Positions 7,257-15,439 of a DNA stretch of 17,839 bases are shown here, in pieces (position 1 is the stretch's first letter; each line of letters begins with the position of its first letter). The notes below the pieces were generated by a model. That model did not search any database, was not told the DNA's origin, and worked only from the letters and a program-made list of their open reading frames with translations. This stretch comes from DAISJD01 sp036821645 (lineage in GTDB: Bacteria; Pseudomonadota; Alphaproteobacteria; ATCC43930; CGMCC-115725): NCBI GenBank assembly GCA_036821645.1, contig DAISJD010000057.1:1-17839 (forward strand). The letters run 5' to 3'. The position numbers and the translations under genes are program-made.

Positions 7257-8099
7257 TTACTGTGCGGCAGCCGTCTGCTGAACTGCGGGGCTACCATCGT
7301 CGCGTGCGAATTTCTTCTGCGCCTCGGCAACCCAAGCAGCAAAGGCTTCCTTGGAAACGACCCGGACCTTAATCGGCATGAAAGAGTGATTGATGCCGCA
7401 GATCTGATTGCATTCACCGTAATAGACGCCTTCTTTTTCCGGCTGGAGCCAGACTTCGTTCAAGCGCCCGACCACGGCATATTTCTGCACCCCGAAGGCG
7501 GGGATGAACCAGCTATGCATGACGTCGTTGCCCGCGATCAGTACCTTGACCACTGCCCCGACCGGCAAGACAACCTCGTTATCCACATCCAGCAGGGCGC
7601 GCTTGCCTTGAGCTTTGGCAGTTTCACGATCGATGCCGTTGCTGTCGAAACCAAACCCGCCTTGATCCGGATATGTATAATGCCAATACCATTGCAGGCC
7701 GGTGACCTTCAATGTGAGATCGGCCTTCGGCGTCCGTTCCTGCGCATAAAGCAGCTTGAACGACGGCACGGCAATGATCAACAGGATCAAAACCGGGATC
7801 AAAGTCCACAGAATTTCAATCGTCGTGTTATGCGACGTCGTCGAGGGAACCGGATTGGCCGATGCGCGATATCGCACGCACACATAGACCAAGAGGGCCA
7901 GCACGAACAAAGCGATGGCGATGATGATATAAAGCAACAAATTATGCAGGCTGTTGATTTGCTCGGCGATCGGGGTCGCCGGGGCCTGCATGCCCATTTG
8001 CCATTGATGCGGCACGTCTGCCAATGCCGCACCGGAAGTCACGGCCAGAGCCACGAGTGCCAAAAGGCTATAGAAGAATTTTCCGACCGTTCGTTTCAT
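7257..8099 (-). CDS. coxB: Cytochrome c oxidase subunit II (CuA subunit)
   Basis: Accepts electrons from cytochrome c through the dinuclear CuA centre and passes them to heme a (ctaC). The 280-aa product has a signal peptide (residues 1-27, cleavage after AALA) and two membrane helices at about 50-75 and 95-117. A cupredoxin domain follows. CuA ligands are His195, Cys230, Cys234, His238 and Met241, in CNQICGINHSFM. The aromatic electron-entry patch QWYWHY is present. The usual Glu of the CxExC motif is Gln232. The ATG at 8099 is chosen for the AGGAAGAG ribosome-binding site just upstream; the 23-codon upstream extension is unsupported. No heme c domain follows, so this is aa3 rather than caa3. 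Confidence 0.98.
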   Translation of the reverse strand: MKRTVGKFFYSLLALVALAVTSGAALADVPHQWQMGMQAPATPIAEQINSLHNLLLYIIIAIALFVLALLVYVCVRYRASANPVPSTTSHNTTIEILWTLIPVLILLIIAVPSFKLLYAQERTPKADLTLKVTGLQWYWHYTYPDQGGFGFDSNGIDRETAKAQGKRALLDVDNEVVLPVGAVVKVLIAGNDVMHSWFIPAFGVQKYAVVGRLNEVWLQPEKEGVYYGECNQICGINHSFMPIKVRVVSKEAFAAWVAEAQKKFARDDGSPAVQQTAAAQ

Positions 8100-8475
8100 T
8101 ATTCTCTTCCTGCCCGCAAGGTAGGTGCGCCTGTCATTCATCCCAACCGCGATCCGGCAACCCATCATCTCCAGGGATCATCGGCCGCAATCCTTTATTC
8201 GCGGTGAACACGCGACAGGGACGGGCCGCACCCTAGCGCAAGCTTGTCGGGTCGACAACACCCGTAACTGTCGCATCACCCCGGAAAAGTGATTTCCCAA
8301 GATGGATTTCACCCAAATGCCTTATTCCCGTCTTGACGAAGCCATTCTATGCTGTTTCCTGGGATAGTGCACTTTTTGTCATGAATGCGTATCCTTCTTC
8401 TCCCATTCTGGTCATGGCCCCGGCCCTGGCCGATGATGGGTCTCTCTCTTGGATCATTTCGATTGGAATCGCCTG
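8100..8475. other. Divergent intergenic region between coxB and tldD
   Basis: About 376 nt without a supported gene. It holds the coxB ribosome-binding site at its left edge and a candidate coxB promoter with an overlapping dyad near 8230-8258. The right half has no clear tldD promoter: TTGACG at 8333-8338 lacks a matching -10 at proper spacing. Frames running through 8385-8475 lead into tldD or lie out of frame with it, and show no separate coding signal. Confidence 0.7.
8230..8258 (-). promoter_or_regulatory. Candidate promoter for the coxB operon with overlapping inverted repeat
   Basis: On the minus strand, TTGTCG (8253-8258) and TAGGGT (8230-8235) are separated by exactly 17 bp, a common alphaproteobacterial housekeeping promoter shape. 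This implies a leader of roughly 120 nt before the coxB ATG. A perfect 6-bp dyad, TTGTCG-GGT-CGACAA (8244-8258), overlaps the -35 element and could be a repressor site, or could be chance. Confidence 0.45.
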
Positions 8476-9909
8476 ATGACGGATCTTTCTACGACCGACT
8501 CGCTGTTTTACGGCCGAACCGGCATGGACCCGTCGCGGGTGGAAACCCTTGTCCGCGACAGTCTGGATGGGATGGACGATGGGGAATTATTCCTCGAATA
8601 CAGCCTATCGGAATCCCTTGGATTCGACGATGGCAGACTGAAATCGGCATCGTTCGATACGGCACAAGGCTTTGGTTTAAGGGCGATTTCCGGTGACGTT
8701 ACCGGATTTGCGCATTCGGGCATTCTCGATGAAGCGGCAATCCGTCGCGCCGGTGAGACGGTGCGCGCCGTCCGCCAGGGCCATGGCGGCACCCTTGCGG
8801 ATGCCCCTCAAGGCACGAATCGGGCGCTTTATACCGATGCCAATCCGTTAAGTGCCGTTCCCTTCGAGCAAAAGGTTGCCCTTCTGGCTGAAATCGACGC
8901 CTTTGCCCGCGGACGCGACCCAAGGGTTCGTCAGGTCATGGTGTCTCTGACGGGGGAATGGCGGGCGGTTCAGATCGTCCGACCCGACGGGGTCCGCCTC
9001 GGCGATATTCGGCCCCTCGTGCGGCTAAATGTCTCGGTCGTCGTCGGCGATGGCGACCGCCAGGAATCGGCGAGTGCCGGTTCCGGCGGGCGCAGCCTGT
9101 ACGATCTTTATCTCGACCCCGGTCATTGGCGGGCCCAGGTGGACGAGGCCCTGCGTCAGGCCCTGGTCAATCTCGATTCCGTCCCGGCACCGGCTGGGGA
9201 AATGACCGTGGTCTTGGGGTCCGGTTGGCCGGGCATCATGCTTCATGAGGCGATCGGCCATGGGTTGGAGGGGGACTTCAACCGTAAGGGAACCTCGACA
9301 TTCACCAATCGCATCGGGGCCCGGATTGCGGCCCCCGGCGTGACCGTGGTCGATGACGGCACCTTGCCGGGACGACGCGGGTCTCTCACCATCGATGACG
9401 AGGGAACCCCGACCAGCCAAACCGTGCTCATCGAAGACGGGATTCTGGTCGGCTATCTTCAAGATCGTCTGAATGCCCGCCTTATGGGTATGAAGCCGAC
9501 GGGCAATGGGCGGCGGCAAAGTTTTGCCCATCACCCGTTGCCACGCATGACCAATACGTTCATGCGCGCCGGAACCCATGCGCCCGAAGAGATTATCCGG
9601 TCGGTCAAACGCGGTCTTTATGCCGTAAATTTCGGCGGCGGTCAGGTCGACATTACCAGCGGCAAATTCGTCTTTTCCGCCTCGGAGGCCTATCTCATCG
9701 AAGATGGCAAACTCGGCCCCGCCGTCAAAGGGGCAACCTTGATCGGTAACGGTCCCGACGCTCTTAAAACCATCAGTATGATCGGCACGGATCTTAAATT
9801 GGACGATGGGATCGGAACTTGCGGCAAGGACGGTCAAGGCGTTCCTGTCGGGGTTGGACAGCCGACCTTGCGCATGGATGGGTTGACGGTCGGCGGCACG
9901 GCAACCTGA
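8476..9909 (+). CDS. tldD: Metalloprotease TldD
   Basis: Zinc metallopeptidase subunit that works with TldE/PmbA to degrade small unfolded peptides and process modified peptides; cytosolic. The 477-aa length is typical. The zinc motif HExxxH lies at residues 257-262 (HEAIGH), and the third ligand is probably Cys449 in GTCGKDGQGVPVG. The N-terminal region GELFLEYSLSES, DDGRLKSASF and QGFGLRA is characteristic of TldD. I chose the ATG at 8476, with GGA about 9 nt upstream, giving MTDLSTTDSLF. A TTG at 8449 would add nine residues and has weaker support. The gene is divergent from coxB, a pairing often seen in Alphaproteobacteria. No tldE/pmbA is visible in the window. Confidence 0.96.
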   Translation: MTDLSTTDSLFYGRTGMDPSRVETLVRDSLDGMDDGELFLEYSLSESLGFDDGRLKSASFDTAQGFGLRAISGDVTGFAHSGILDEAAIRRAGETVRAVRQGHGGTLADAPQGTNRALYTDANPLSAVPFEQKVALLAEIDAFARGRDPRVRQVMVSLTGEWRAVQIVRPDGVRLGDIRPLVRLNVSVVVGDGDRQESASAGSGGRSLYDLYLDPGHWRAQVDEALRQALVNLDSVPAPAGEMTVVLGSGWPGIMLHEAIGHGLEGDFNRKGTSTFTNRIGARIAAPGVTVVDDGTLPGRRGSLTIDDEGTPTSQTVLIEDGILVGYLQDRLNARLMGMKPTGNGRRQSFAHHPLPRMTNTFMRAGTHAPEEIIRSVKRGLYAVNFGGGQVDITSGKFVFSASEAYLIEDGKLGPAVKGATLIGNGPDALKTISMIGTDLKLDDGIGTCGKDGQGVPVGVGQPTLRMDGLTVGGTAT

Positions 9910-9966
9910 TCCAGGCGATCCGCCCGGTCCATATCATACGTTCGCGCTTCAATCTTTCGAGTTTCA

Positions 9967-11976
9967 ATGTCGCTTTCAACACATCATTTTGCGCGCGCGG
10001 CCCGTCATCGGACCGCCCTCATCACACTCTGCGTCGCGGTGCTCGTCGACGGCCTGATCGGCGGTGCGGTTGCCCGTGCGGATGCGGGACCGCCTTGCCG
10101 CCTCGAGACGACGCAGAATAATCGGTGGTCCCTGCGCACGGAACAGGGCAGTCTTTGGCTCGTCACCCCGTGCGGGGATCGGTTTTTTTCGACCGGCGTC
10201 AATGTCCTCGATGGCGGCTATCCGGCGCGCGAGCGGCTCGGCAAGATCTGGTACAGTTGGCCCGCCTTTGCCCCGACGCTGGATGCGTGGATCGCCGAAA
10301 CCAACCTGCGTCTGAAAGAGTGGGGCTTCAACAGTGCGGGCGGCTGGTCCTTGCCGCCCGATCGCCTGCGCCTGCCCGAAATCGCCAATCTTGAATTGGG
10401 GCGTTATGCCCGATTCCATTGGTTCGACCCGTTTTCTCCAGCCACCGAAACCGCCATGATGGAGGCGGCCCAGCGGCTCGTCGCCCCCTATCGCAGCAGC
10501 CCCTATCGAATCGGGTATTTTTCCGACAATGAGGTGGGATGGTGGAATGGTGCTCTGTTTGTTTTTTACAGTCAGCAACCGCCGGAAACGGCAACCAAAC
10601 AACGCTGGCTGCGTCATATCCGACAAAGCTACGCCGACGACTGGCAGGGTTTTACGGCAGATTTCGTCCCGCCAGCCGGTGCCGTGGATTGGGCATCCCT
10701 CGCCAAAAGTCGCGAGATCACGCGGCTGCGTCCGGGTGGCAAGGGCATCGCCGTCGTGCGCGCTTGGACCGGCCTCATCACTGAACGCTATTATACCCTG
10801 GTGGAAAAGGCGATTCGCACTGCCGACCCCAATGCCCTGATTTTCGGCGATCGTCTGCCGATTTATTACGACCCGATTGCCGTGCGCGCCGCCGCGCGTC
10901 ATGTGGACGTCATCGCCACCAATTACAATGTCGACAGTCCAGATGGCTGGGTTGCCCGATATTTTTTCGACGGCCTGCATCAACTGACCAACGGCAAACC
11001 GGTTCTGGTCAGCGAATGGTTCTATGCAGCCACCGAAAATCGCACGGGCAATATCAATAACGGCCATCTCATGACCGTCAAAACCCAAACGGAACGGGCG
11101 GCCGGGGCGGCGCGGGCGATCGGGGATTTTTCTCGGATTGCCGATCTCGTAGGCTTGCATTGGTTTCAATATGCCGATCATCCAAAGGGCGGACGCGACG
11201 ACGGAGAGGATTATAATTTCGGCCTCGTCGACATCAATAATCGCCCCTACGAAGCCTTGACCGAAGCCATAGCGCCAGTCCTGAAATCCCTGCCCGAGCA
11301 TCATCTCAATCCAAAGCGATTTCCGGATCGGTTGAACGATCGCAAGGATCTCGCCATTCCCTATGCAGCGCTCAATTTCGACGATCAATCTCTGGCCGAT
11401 TGGCCGAAAATGGCCGCCCTGCTGCCGAGCCTCATTCCGTCGGCCGGTGAGGTTCCGTTTGGCGAGGCCTATCTCGCCTGGAATAAACAGGGATTGGCCT
11501 TGGCCACCATCGGCCAGGATTATGTCGATCTCGATCTCCTCGCCTATGACGGACCCTTCCCCTTGACCGAAGCCTACCGGGTCACCCTGTCCGTCGATGG
11601 CGGTGCTGGGCCCCATACGGTCACCCTGTTTTTCATTCCCCCCAAGACCAAGGTCAAAGATCACCCCCCAATGACCGCTTTGCTTTGTCAGGGAACGCCG
11701 CCCGCCGCAACCGATCTCGATCATCCTTGCGTCCCGGTCGCCGGTGCGCTCACCCGCTATTTCGGGGCGGATCAACCGCGGATCACCGCAGAAATGCTCC
11801 TGCCCTGGTCGGCTCTCGGGCTTGATGCACCACCGGCAACGGGACAAATTCGCGTCGACATCACGGTCGGTGCGTGGCACCGATCCCGATCGATGTCGCT
11901 TTCCGGGATGAACCCGGCTGAATCAGCGGTCAAGCCCCATCGCTGGCTTTCTGCGCGCCTTGGTCCGGTCAGTTAG
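9967..11976 (+). CDS. Putative secreted clan GH-A glycoside hydrolase with C-terminal carbohydrate-binding-like domain
   Basis: A 669-aa protein with an N-terminal signal peptide (about residues 1-40, cleavage after ARADA). Residues ~45-445 look like a TIM-barrel glycosidase resembling beta-agarase-type enzymes. FFSTGVN and the WGFNSAGGW region are typical early strands. SDNEVGWWN supplies Glu189 as candidate acid/base, and VSEWFYAA supplies Glu350 as candidate nucleophile. LHWFQYADHPKGG followed by DYNFGLVDINNRPY matches the late-barrel pattern of these families. Residues ~460-669 are a separate beta-rich region, resembling CBM9-type domains, with Cys574 and Cys588 possibly paired. The substrate cannot be read from sequence. 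The start has only a weak ribosome-binding site, 57 nt after tldD. The gene is followed within 2 nt by rimJ. Class call is fairly secure; family number is not. Confidence 0.8.
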   Translation: MSLSTHHFARAARHRTALITLCVAVLVDGLIGGAVARADAGPPCRLETTQNNRWSLRTEQGSLWLVTPCGDRFFSTGVNVLDGGYPARERLGKIWYSWPAFAPTLDAWIAETNLRLKEWGFNSAGGWSLPPDRLRLPEIANLELGRYARFHWFDPFSPATETAMMEAAQRLVAPYRSSPYRIGYFSDNEVGWWNGALFVFYSQQPPETATKQRWLRHIRQSYADDWQGFTADFVPPAGAVDWASLAKSREITRLRPGGKGIAVVRAWTGLITERYYTLVEKAIRTADPNALIFGDRLPIYYDPIAVRAAARHVDVIATNYNVDSPDGWVARYFFDGLHQLTNGKPVLVSEWFYAATENRTGNINNGHLMTVKTQTERAAGAARAIGDFSRIADLVGLHWFQYADHPKGGRDDGEDYNFGLVDINNRPYEALTEAIAPVLKSLPEHHLNPKRFPDRLNDRKDLAIPYAALNFDDQSLADWPKMAALLPSLIPSAGEVPFGEAYLAWNKQGLALATIGQDYVDLDLLAYDGPFPLTEAYRVTLSVDGGAGPHTVTLFFIPPKTKVKDHPPMTALLCQGTPPAATDLDHPCVPVAGALTRYFGADQPRITAEMLLPWSALGLDAPPATGQIRVDITVGAWHRSRSMSLSGMNPAESAVKPHRWLSARLGPVS

Positions 11977-11978
11977 GC

Positions 11979-12569
11979 ATGGCCGATCCCGTGCGTGCAT
12001 ATCCGGTTATTTTACAAACCGATCAATTGGTTCTCACGCTGGCCGTCCCAGAGGCCGCCCCCCGGGTCGTCGCCTTTTATCGGCGCAATTGGGAATTCCT
12101 GGCACCTTGGAGTCCGCCCCTGTCCCACGAGGTTCTGTCGGTCGCCCAGTGTCGGCGCACCTTGGAGCAGTGGCGCGACGAAGAAGCCGCAGGCAAATCC
12201 CTGCGCCTTGACCTTTTCCCCCGCGACGATGCGCGGGGACCGCTCTTGGGCCGTATCGGTTTCACCCCCGTGATGCGCGGGCCATTTCAAGCCTGTTTTC
12301 TCGGATTCATGCTGGACCACCAGATGGAGGGCCGCGGTCTGATGCGCGAAGCCCTCGAAACCGCAATTCCTTTCCTCTTTCGCGACTATGGTCTGCACAG
12401 GATTCAAGCGGCCCATCTCCCCCATAACCTGCGCAGTGCCCGGTTGTTGAAACATCTCGGCTTCATTCCCGAAGGTTATGCGCGCGATTACCTCTATATT
12501 GACGGTGCATGGCGCGACCATGTCTTAACCGCCCTCACCAATCCCCATCCACAACCGCCCGGATCATGA
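11979..12569 (+). CDS. rimJ: RimJ-type GNAT N-acetyltransferase
   Basis: A 196-aa acetyl-CoA-dependent acetyltransferase. Its C-terminal two thirds follow RimJ, which acetylates the N-terminal alanine of ribosomal protein S5. Key segments are RGPFQACFLGFMLD, then the acetyl-CoA loop EGRGLMREAL (about residues 110-119). HRIQAAHLPHN, SARLLKHLGF, and the hallmark ARDYLYIDGAWRDHVLTAL near the end complete the fold. It starts 2 nt after the glycoside hydrolase stop and overlaps the next gene by ATGA, so all three are probably one transcript. The S5 substrate is inferred from similarity; related enzymes can act on other proteins or small molecules. Confidence 0.86.
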   Translation: MADPVRAYPVILQTDQLVLTLAVPEAAPRVVAFYRRNWEFLAPWSPPLSHEVLSVAQCRRTLEQWRDEEAAGKSLRLDLFPRDDARGPLLGRIGFTPVMRGPFQACFLGFMLDHQMEGRGLMREALETAIPFLFRDYGLHRIQAAHLPHNLRSARLLKHLGFIPEGYARDYLYIDGAWRDHVLTALTNPHPQPPGS

Positions 12570-13045
12570 GCGGTTCCGACTATTGGCAACCGCCTCCACC
12601 GGATCGGCGCAGCGATGCGGCGTTGCTGATCCTGTTGGATCGGGCGATTACAGAGGGTCGCATTACCCTCGCCCTCGATCGCCGCAAATTGTCGAGCGCC
12701 GACTTCCCGCTGTCGCTTGAGTCGGAATCCAACCTCTGGGTTTACCCCTTGCTGATCTTAGTCGGCATTGCAGCCTATTATGGCGGGATTTATGGCGGGC
12801 TTGCGGGATTTATCGGCGCGTTTTTTCTATTTCAACGAGTGGCGCGCCCCTGGATTGCCCGTCGGATCGAAACCCGGATCCGGTCTCGTGCATTAAAGGA
12901 GATCGAGACCTGGCGCAAGCTTTGGCGGTTTGGCGGGGTCATTCTGACCCGTACCGACACGGGCGAAACAGTCCAAGGCCCGGACGGGCATTGGACCGTT
13001 CTGATCCGCACGCTGAGCCAAGACGCCGGGGCATCCCCTTCATGA
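12566..13045 (+). CDS. Uncharacterised small membrane protein
   Basis: I do not recognise this 159-aa protein. It has a hydrophilic N-terminus with a proline run (residues 8-12), a soluble segment to ~55 and a hydrophobic stretch at 57-92. That stretch is rich in Gly/Ala/Tyr and probably forms a helical hairpin or one long helix. A strongly basic segment follows (ARRIETRIRSRALKEIETWRK, residues 98-118, split here by charge), then a short beta-like tail. The start is the ATG at 12566, overlapping the rimJ stop (ATGA); longer in-frame extensions fall inside rimJ. It is probably co-expressed with rimJ. Function cannot be stated. Confidence 0.78.
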   Translation: MSGSDYWQPPPPDRRSDAALLILLDRAITEGRITLALDRRKLSSADFPLSLESESNLWVYPLLILVGIAAYYGGIYGGLAGFIGAFFLFQRVARPWIARRIETRIRSRALKEIETWRKLWRFGGVILTRTDTGETVQGPDGHWTVLIRTLSQDAGASPS

Positions 13046-13060
13046 GGGCCTCGTCTTAAC

Positions 13061-13113
13061 AAAACCGCCCGCGCGATCTTGGCGATCGGCGGGCGGTCTC
13101 TTCTACGCTGTTT
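13061..13113. terminator. Bidirectional terminator between convergent genes
   Basis: An inverted repeat has left arm 13064-13078 and right arm 13084-13097. It gives a 9-bp GC-rich outer stem (ACCGCCCGC/GCGGGCGGT), one bulged base, 5 more pairs and a 5-nt loop. On the minus strand it is followed by TTTTGTT, a good U-tract for ending the hydrolase gene. On the plus strand the T-run is farther away (TGTTTTT near 13108-13114). It sits between the 159-aa membrane protein gene and the hydrolase gene. Confidence 0.7.
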
Positions 13114-13126
13114 TTACCGGTCTTGA

Positions 13127-15376
13127 TTAAGGCTTGACGATGATGCGCACCTGATCGACCGCATTGCCGAACCGGGCTTCGATCACCGCTTCGCCAGCGT
13201 GCAAGGCACGGACCAAGCCGGTGGGTTCAAGGCCAACCACGGCAGCACCCGAGCTGGAGACAACACGGTAACGCACGGCGCCCGCGTCAAGCATCATGGT
13301 GCCCTTGATCCCATCATAGCGTGCTTGCGGCCGCAACATGCCCATCGGCTGATCGGCACTGAGGCTCAACACCATGATCGGCAAACCATCCGCCTTGAAG
13401 GCGGTCGGGACTGCCTTCGGGGCCGTAACAGCAACCTGCGTGGTCTGGGACGCAATGCCGCCATCGGCAAACGCGGCGGTCACCGTGTATTTGACGGTGC
13501 CCATCACCTGCGGCATCACCCGGATATAGGCCGTATCGCCCACGACGCGGCTAACCGGCACCACCTCAACCTCGGAATGACCCAGGGAATTTTCCTGATA
13601 GACGGTGACTTGTTTCAACTGGCCAATGTTCGCCAGTCTCACCGGCATCTCGCTTGCCGCACCGGCAACCATCGTCTGATTGGCGGACAGCGTCATCCGG
13701 TCCACGAATTTTGCCGCATCGAGACTGACGACCGGGGTCGTGCTCTTCTTGACACCGTTCGTGCGCTTGGCAGCCGAGGTCACAAAACAAGCGGTCGACC
13801 CGGCGGTCTTCAACCAACAGCCGGTTTGTGCATTGACGAGACCCGACGTATCGTTGGTGACACTGTCATTGTCGAACCCGAACAGGGGGTAGAGGATGCT
13901 GAGGAACCCGCCGGGCAACGAGGTGTGCGACAGGTTGGAATATTGCACGCCCTGGCTTGAACTCGTGATGCCGGCAAACTGACTGGGGATCGTCACGATC
14001 GCGTCGTTCGACGGGTTTTGCAGGATCGAGTTGATCGTCGGTGTCGACGGGTCCGTCGGGCTGCTATAGGTCGCGGCGATCAGGCTGCCGACCCCGAAAT
14101 AAAGGGCGCTGTTGCTGGGAGCCGTGGCCCCGATCGCCCGCCAGGTCGCCCCGGTCACGTTCGGCCCGGAGAGGGCCGGATTGGCAAGGCTGGTGGCACC
14201 GGGCACGAGGGAGAACACGGCCCCGGTATTGACCGGCTGGCCCGGACCCGCGATCGGCATGCCGCGATCATTGAAGCAGGTTGCCAGCGATTTCGACCCG
14301 CAAACCCCTTCCCAAACCAAACCGGCCTTGGTGAAAAGCGAGGCTTGCCGGGTCGCATTGACGTTATTGATCAGATAGGGGGCCAGGGTCGATCCGGTCT
14401 CGGGCGTATCGAGGGTCACGATCACGTGGAACTGCCCTTGCATCCGATCCTGCGTCGAGCGATATCCGGTCTGCGAGGCGAAATTGCGGATGACGAGACC
14501 GCCCATACTGTGTCCGACGACATCGACCCGACCCGTGACGACATGATTGGCATTCTGGGTCGCGATCAAGGACGCGATTTTTGTCTGCGTCGCCGATTTC
14601 GACGTGAATTCACAGGGATCGGTCCCGTTGGTCAGGGGATCGGACTTCGCATCGAAAGTCAGGAATTTGGAATAGCACAGTGCCTGCACCGGGGCATTCT
14701 TCGCCCAGGGTGCCGTGGCGTTCAGGTAATCCGACGTCGATTGCAGGCTGCCAGCATCGCCCCACAGACCATGGATGAGGGCAACCGGCGGCGGGACGAG
14801 TTTCAGGCTCGACTGACCCGACACGGAACCTTGGCTGGCCGTGACGGTGACGGCCGCGGTGAAGGACGGGGCGGCACCCAGCGGGCTCTGCACCAGAACC
14901 GGCGCGTAATAAAGGGCCCCGACCTTAACCAAACTCGCCGCCTTGACGGTGATGCTCGTTGCCCCGGTTGTTGGGGCCTTGGTCAGATAGGCCGGATCGT
15001 AGGCCAGCAGCGTCACGCCGTTATTGCTGGTAAAGGTTACATCGCCCGGCGTCGCCGTGGCCCAAAGCCCGATCCCGGCGGACACGCCGTCGACCGTCAA
15101 GCCCGTGGCCGAAGCCGCCGTCACGTCGCCGATCGCACCCACGACCGAGGCGACGGTCAGATTATTCTGCGCCACCCCCGACAAGGCGAAAGGATTGATC
15201 ACATGAAAACTATTGGCCGTCACCGCAGCATTGCGCACAACCGTCGCCTTCGCCCCGGTCGCAGCATCGGCATCGGGTACCATCAAGGCGGCACAAAGAC
15301 CGAAAACCGACACGCGCGCCAGCAAGCCAAGACCGAAGCGCGCCGAGATGGATTGAGTTTTCCCCAAATTTTTCAT
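13127..15376 (-). CDS. Secreted multidomain alpha/beta-hydrolase, lipase/esterase type
   Basis: A 749-aa exported protein. Signal peptide is at about residues 1-38 (cleavage near DADA). Residues ~40-195 are a Ser/Thr/Ala/Val-rich, beta-type region of unknown role. Residues ~197-500 form an alpha/beta-hydrolase. Its oxyanion region is HGLWGD, the nucleophile Ser290 is in GHSMGG, Asp458 is in NDAIVTIPSQ, and His484 is in NLSHTSLPG, a complete lipase-like triad. Paired cysteines occur at 234/255, 359/367 and 520/530. Residues ~545-650 look like an immunoglobulin-type beta domain and 665-749 like a BIG2-type domain (EPTGLVRALHAGEAVIEARFG). ATG 15376 has an AAGGA ribosome-binding site and a promoter ~35 nt upstream; a TTG 18 nt earlier has none. 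Substrate (lipid, polyester or other ester) is not readable. Confidence 0.85.
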   Translation of the reverse strand: MKNLGKTQSISARFGLGLLARVSVFGLCAALMVPDADAATGAKATVVRNAAVTANSFHVINPFALSGVAQNNLTVASVVGAIGDVTAASATGLTVDGVSAGIGLWATATPGDVTFTSNNGVTLLAYDPAYLTKAPTTGATSITVKAASLVKVGALYYAPVLVQSPLGAAPSFTAAVTVTASQGSVSGQSSLKLVPPPVALIHGLWGDAGSLQSTSDYLNATAPWAKNAPVQALCYSKFLTFDAKSDPLTNGTDPCEFTSKSATQTKIASLIATQNANHVVTGRVDVVGHSMGGLVIRNFASQTGYRSTQDRMQGQFHVIVTLDTPETGSTLAPYLINNVNATRQASLFTKAGLVWEGVCGSKSLATCFNDRGMPIAGPGQPVNTGAVFSLVPGATSLANPALSGPNVTGATWRAIGATAPSNSALYFGVGSLIAATYSSPTDPSTPTINSILQNPSNDAIVTIPSQFAGITSSSQGVQYSNLSHTSLPGGFLSILYPLFGFDNDSVTNDTSGLVNAQTGCWLKTAGSTACFVTSAAKRTNGVKKSTTPVVSLDAAKFVDRMTLSANQTMVAGAASEMPVRLANIGQLKQVTVYQENSLGHSEVEVVPVSRVVGDTAYIRVMPQVMGTVKYTVTAAFADGGIASQTTQVAVTAPKAVPTAFKADGLPIMVLSLSADQPMGMLRPQARYDGIKGTMMLDAGAVRYRVVSSSGAAVVGLEPTGLVRALHAGEAVIEARFGNAVDQVRIIVKP

Positions 15377-15410
15377 TATTTTTATCCTTAACAATTCCTC
15401 ACCGATGCTC

Positions 15411-15439
15411 TTAATATGCGATATTCAAGAGATGGTCAA
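15411..15439 (-). promoter_or_regulatory. Sigma-70-type promoter of the secreted hydrolase gene
   Basis: On the minus strand, TTGACC (15434-15439) and TATTAA (15411-15416) are separated by exactly 17 bp. Transcription would begin near 15404, leaving a leader of about 28 nt that contains the AAGGA ribosome-binding site before the ATG at 15376. This is the best-formed promoter in the window and supports the chosen start. Confidence 0.7.

Noticed and set aside
8333..8368. Possible tldD promoter (TTGACG, then TATGCT or GATAGT)
   Set aside because: Spacings of about 10 and 24 bp do not fit a sigma-70 promoter, and no other -10 lies at 16-18 bp.
9976..11880. A 634-codon open frame on the minus strand opposite the glycoside hydrolase gene
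   Set aside because: It has no recognisable domain or signal and lies fully antisense to a gene with a signal peptide and catalytic motifs. Long antisense frames are expected in GC-rich coding DNA with this codon use.
14018..15391. A 457-codon plus-strand frame opposite the secreted hydrolase gene
   Set aside because: Its product is Arg/Gly/Asp-rich with no domain or hydrophobic pattern. The opposite strand has a complete signal peptide, catalytic triad, ribosome-binding site and promoter.
15377..15394. TTG start adding six residues to the secreted hydrolase
   Set aside because: It lacks a ribosome-binding site and would lie only ~10 nt from the predicted transcription start, whereas the ATG at 15376 has AAGGA at good distance.
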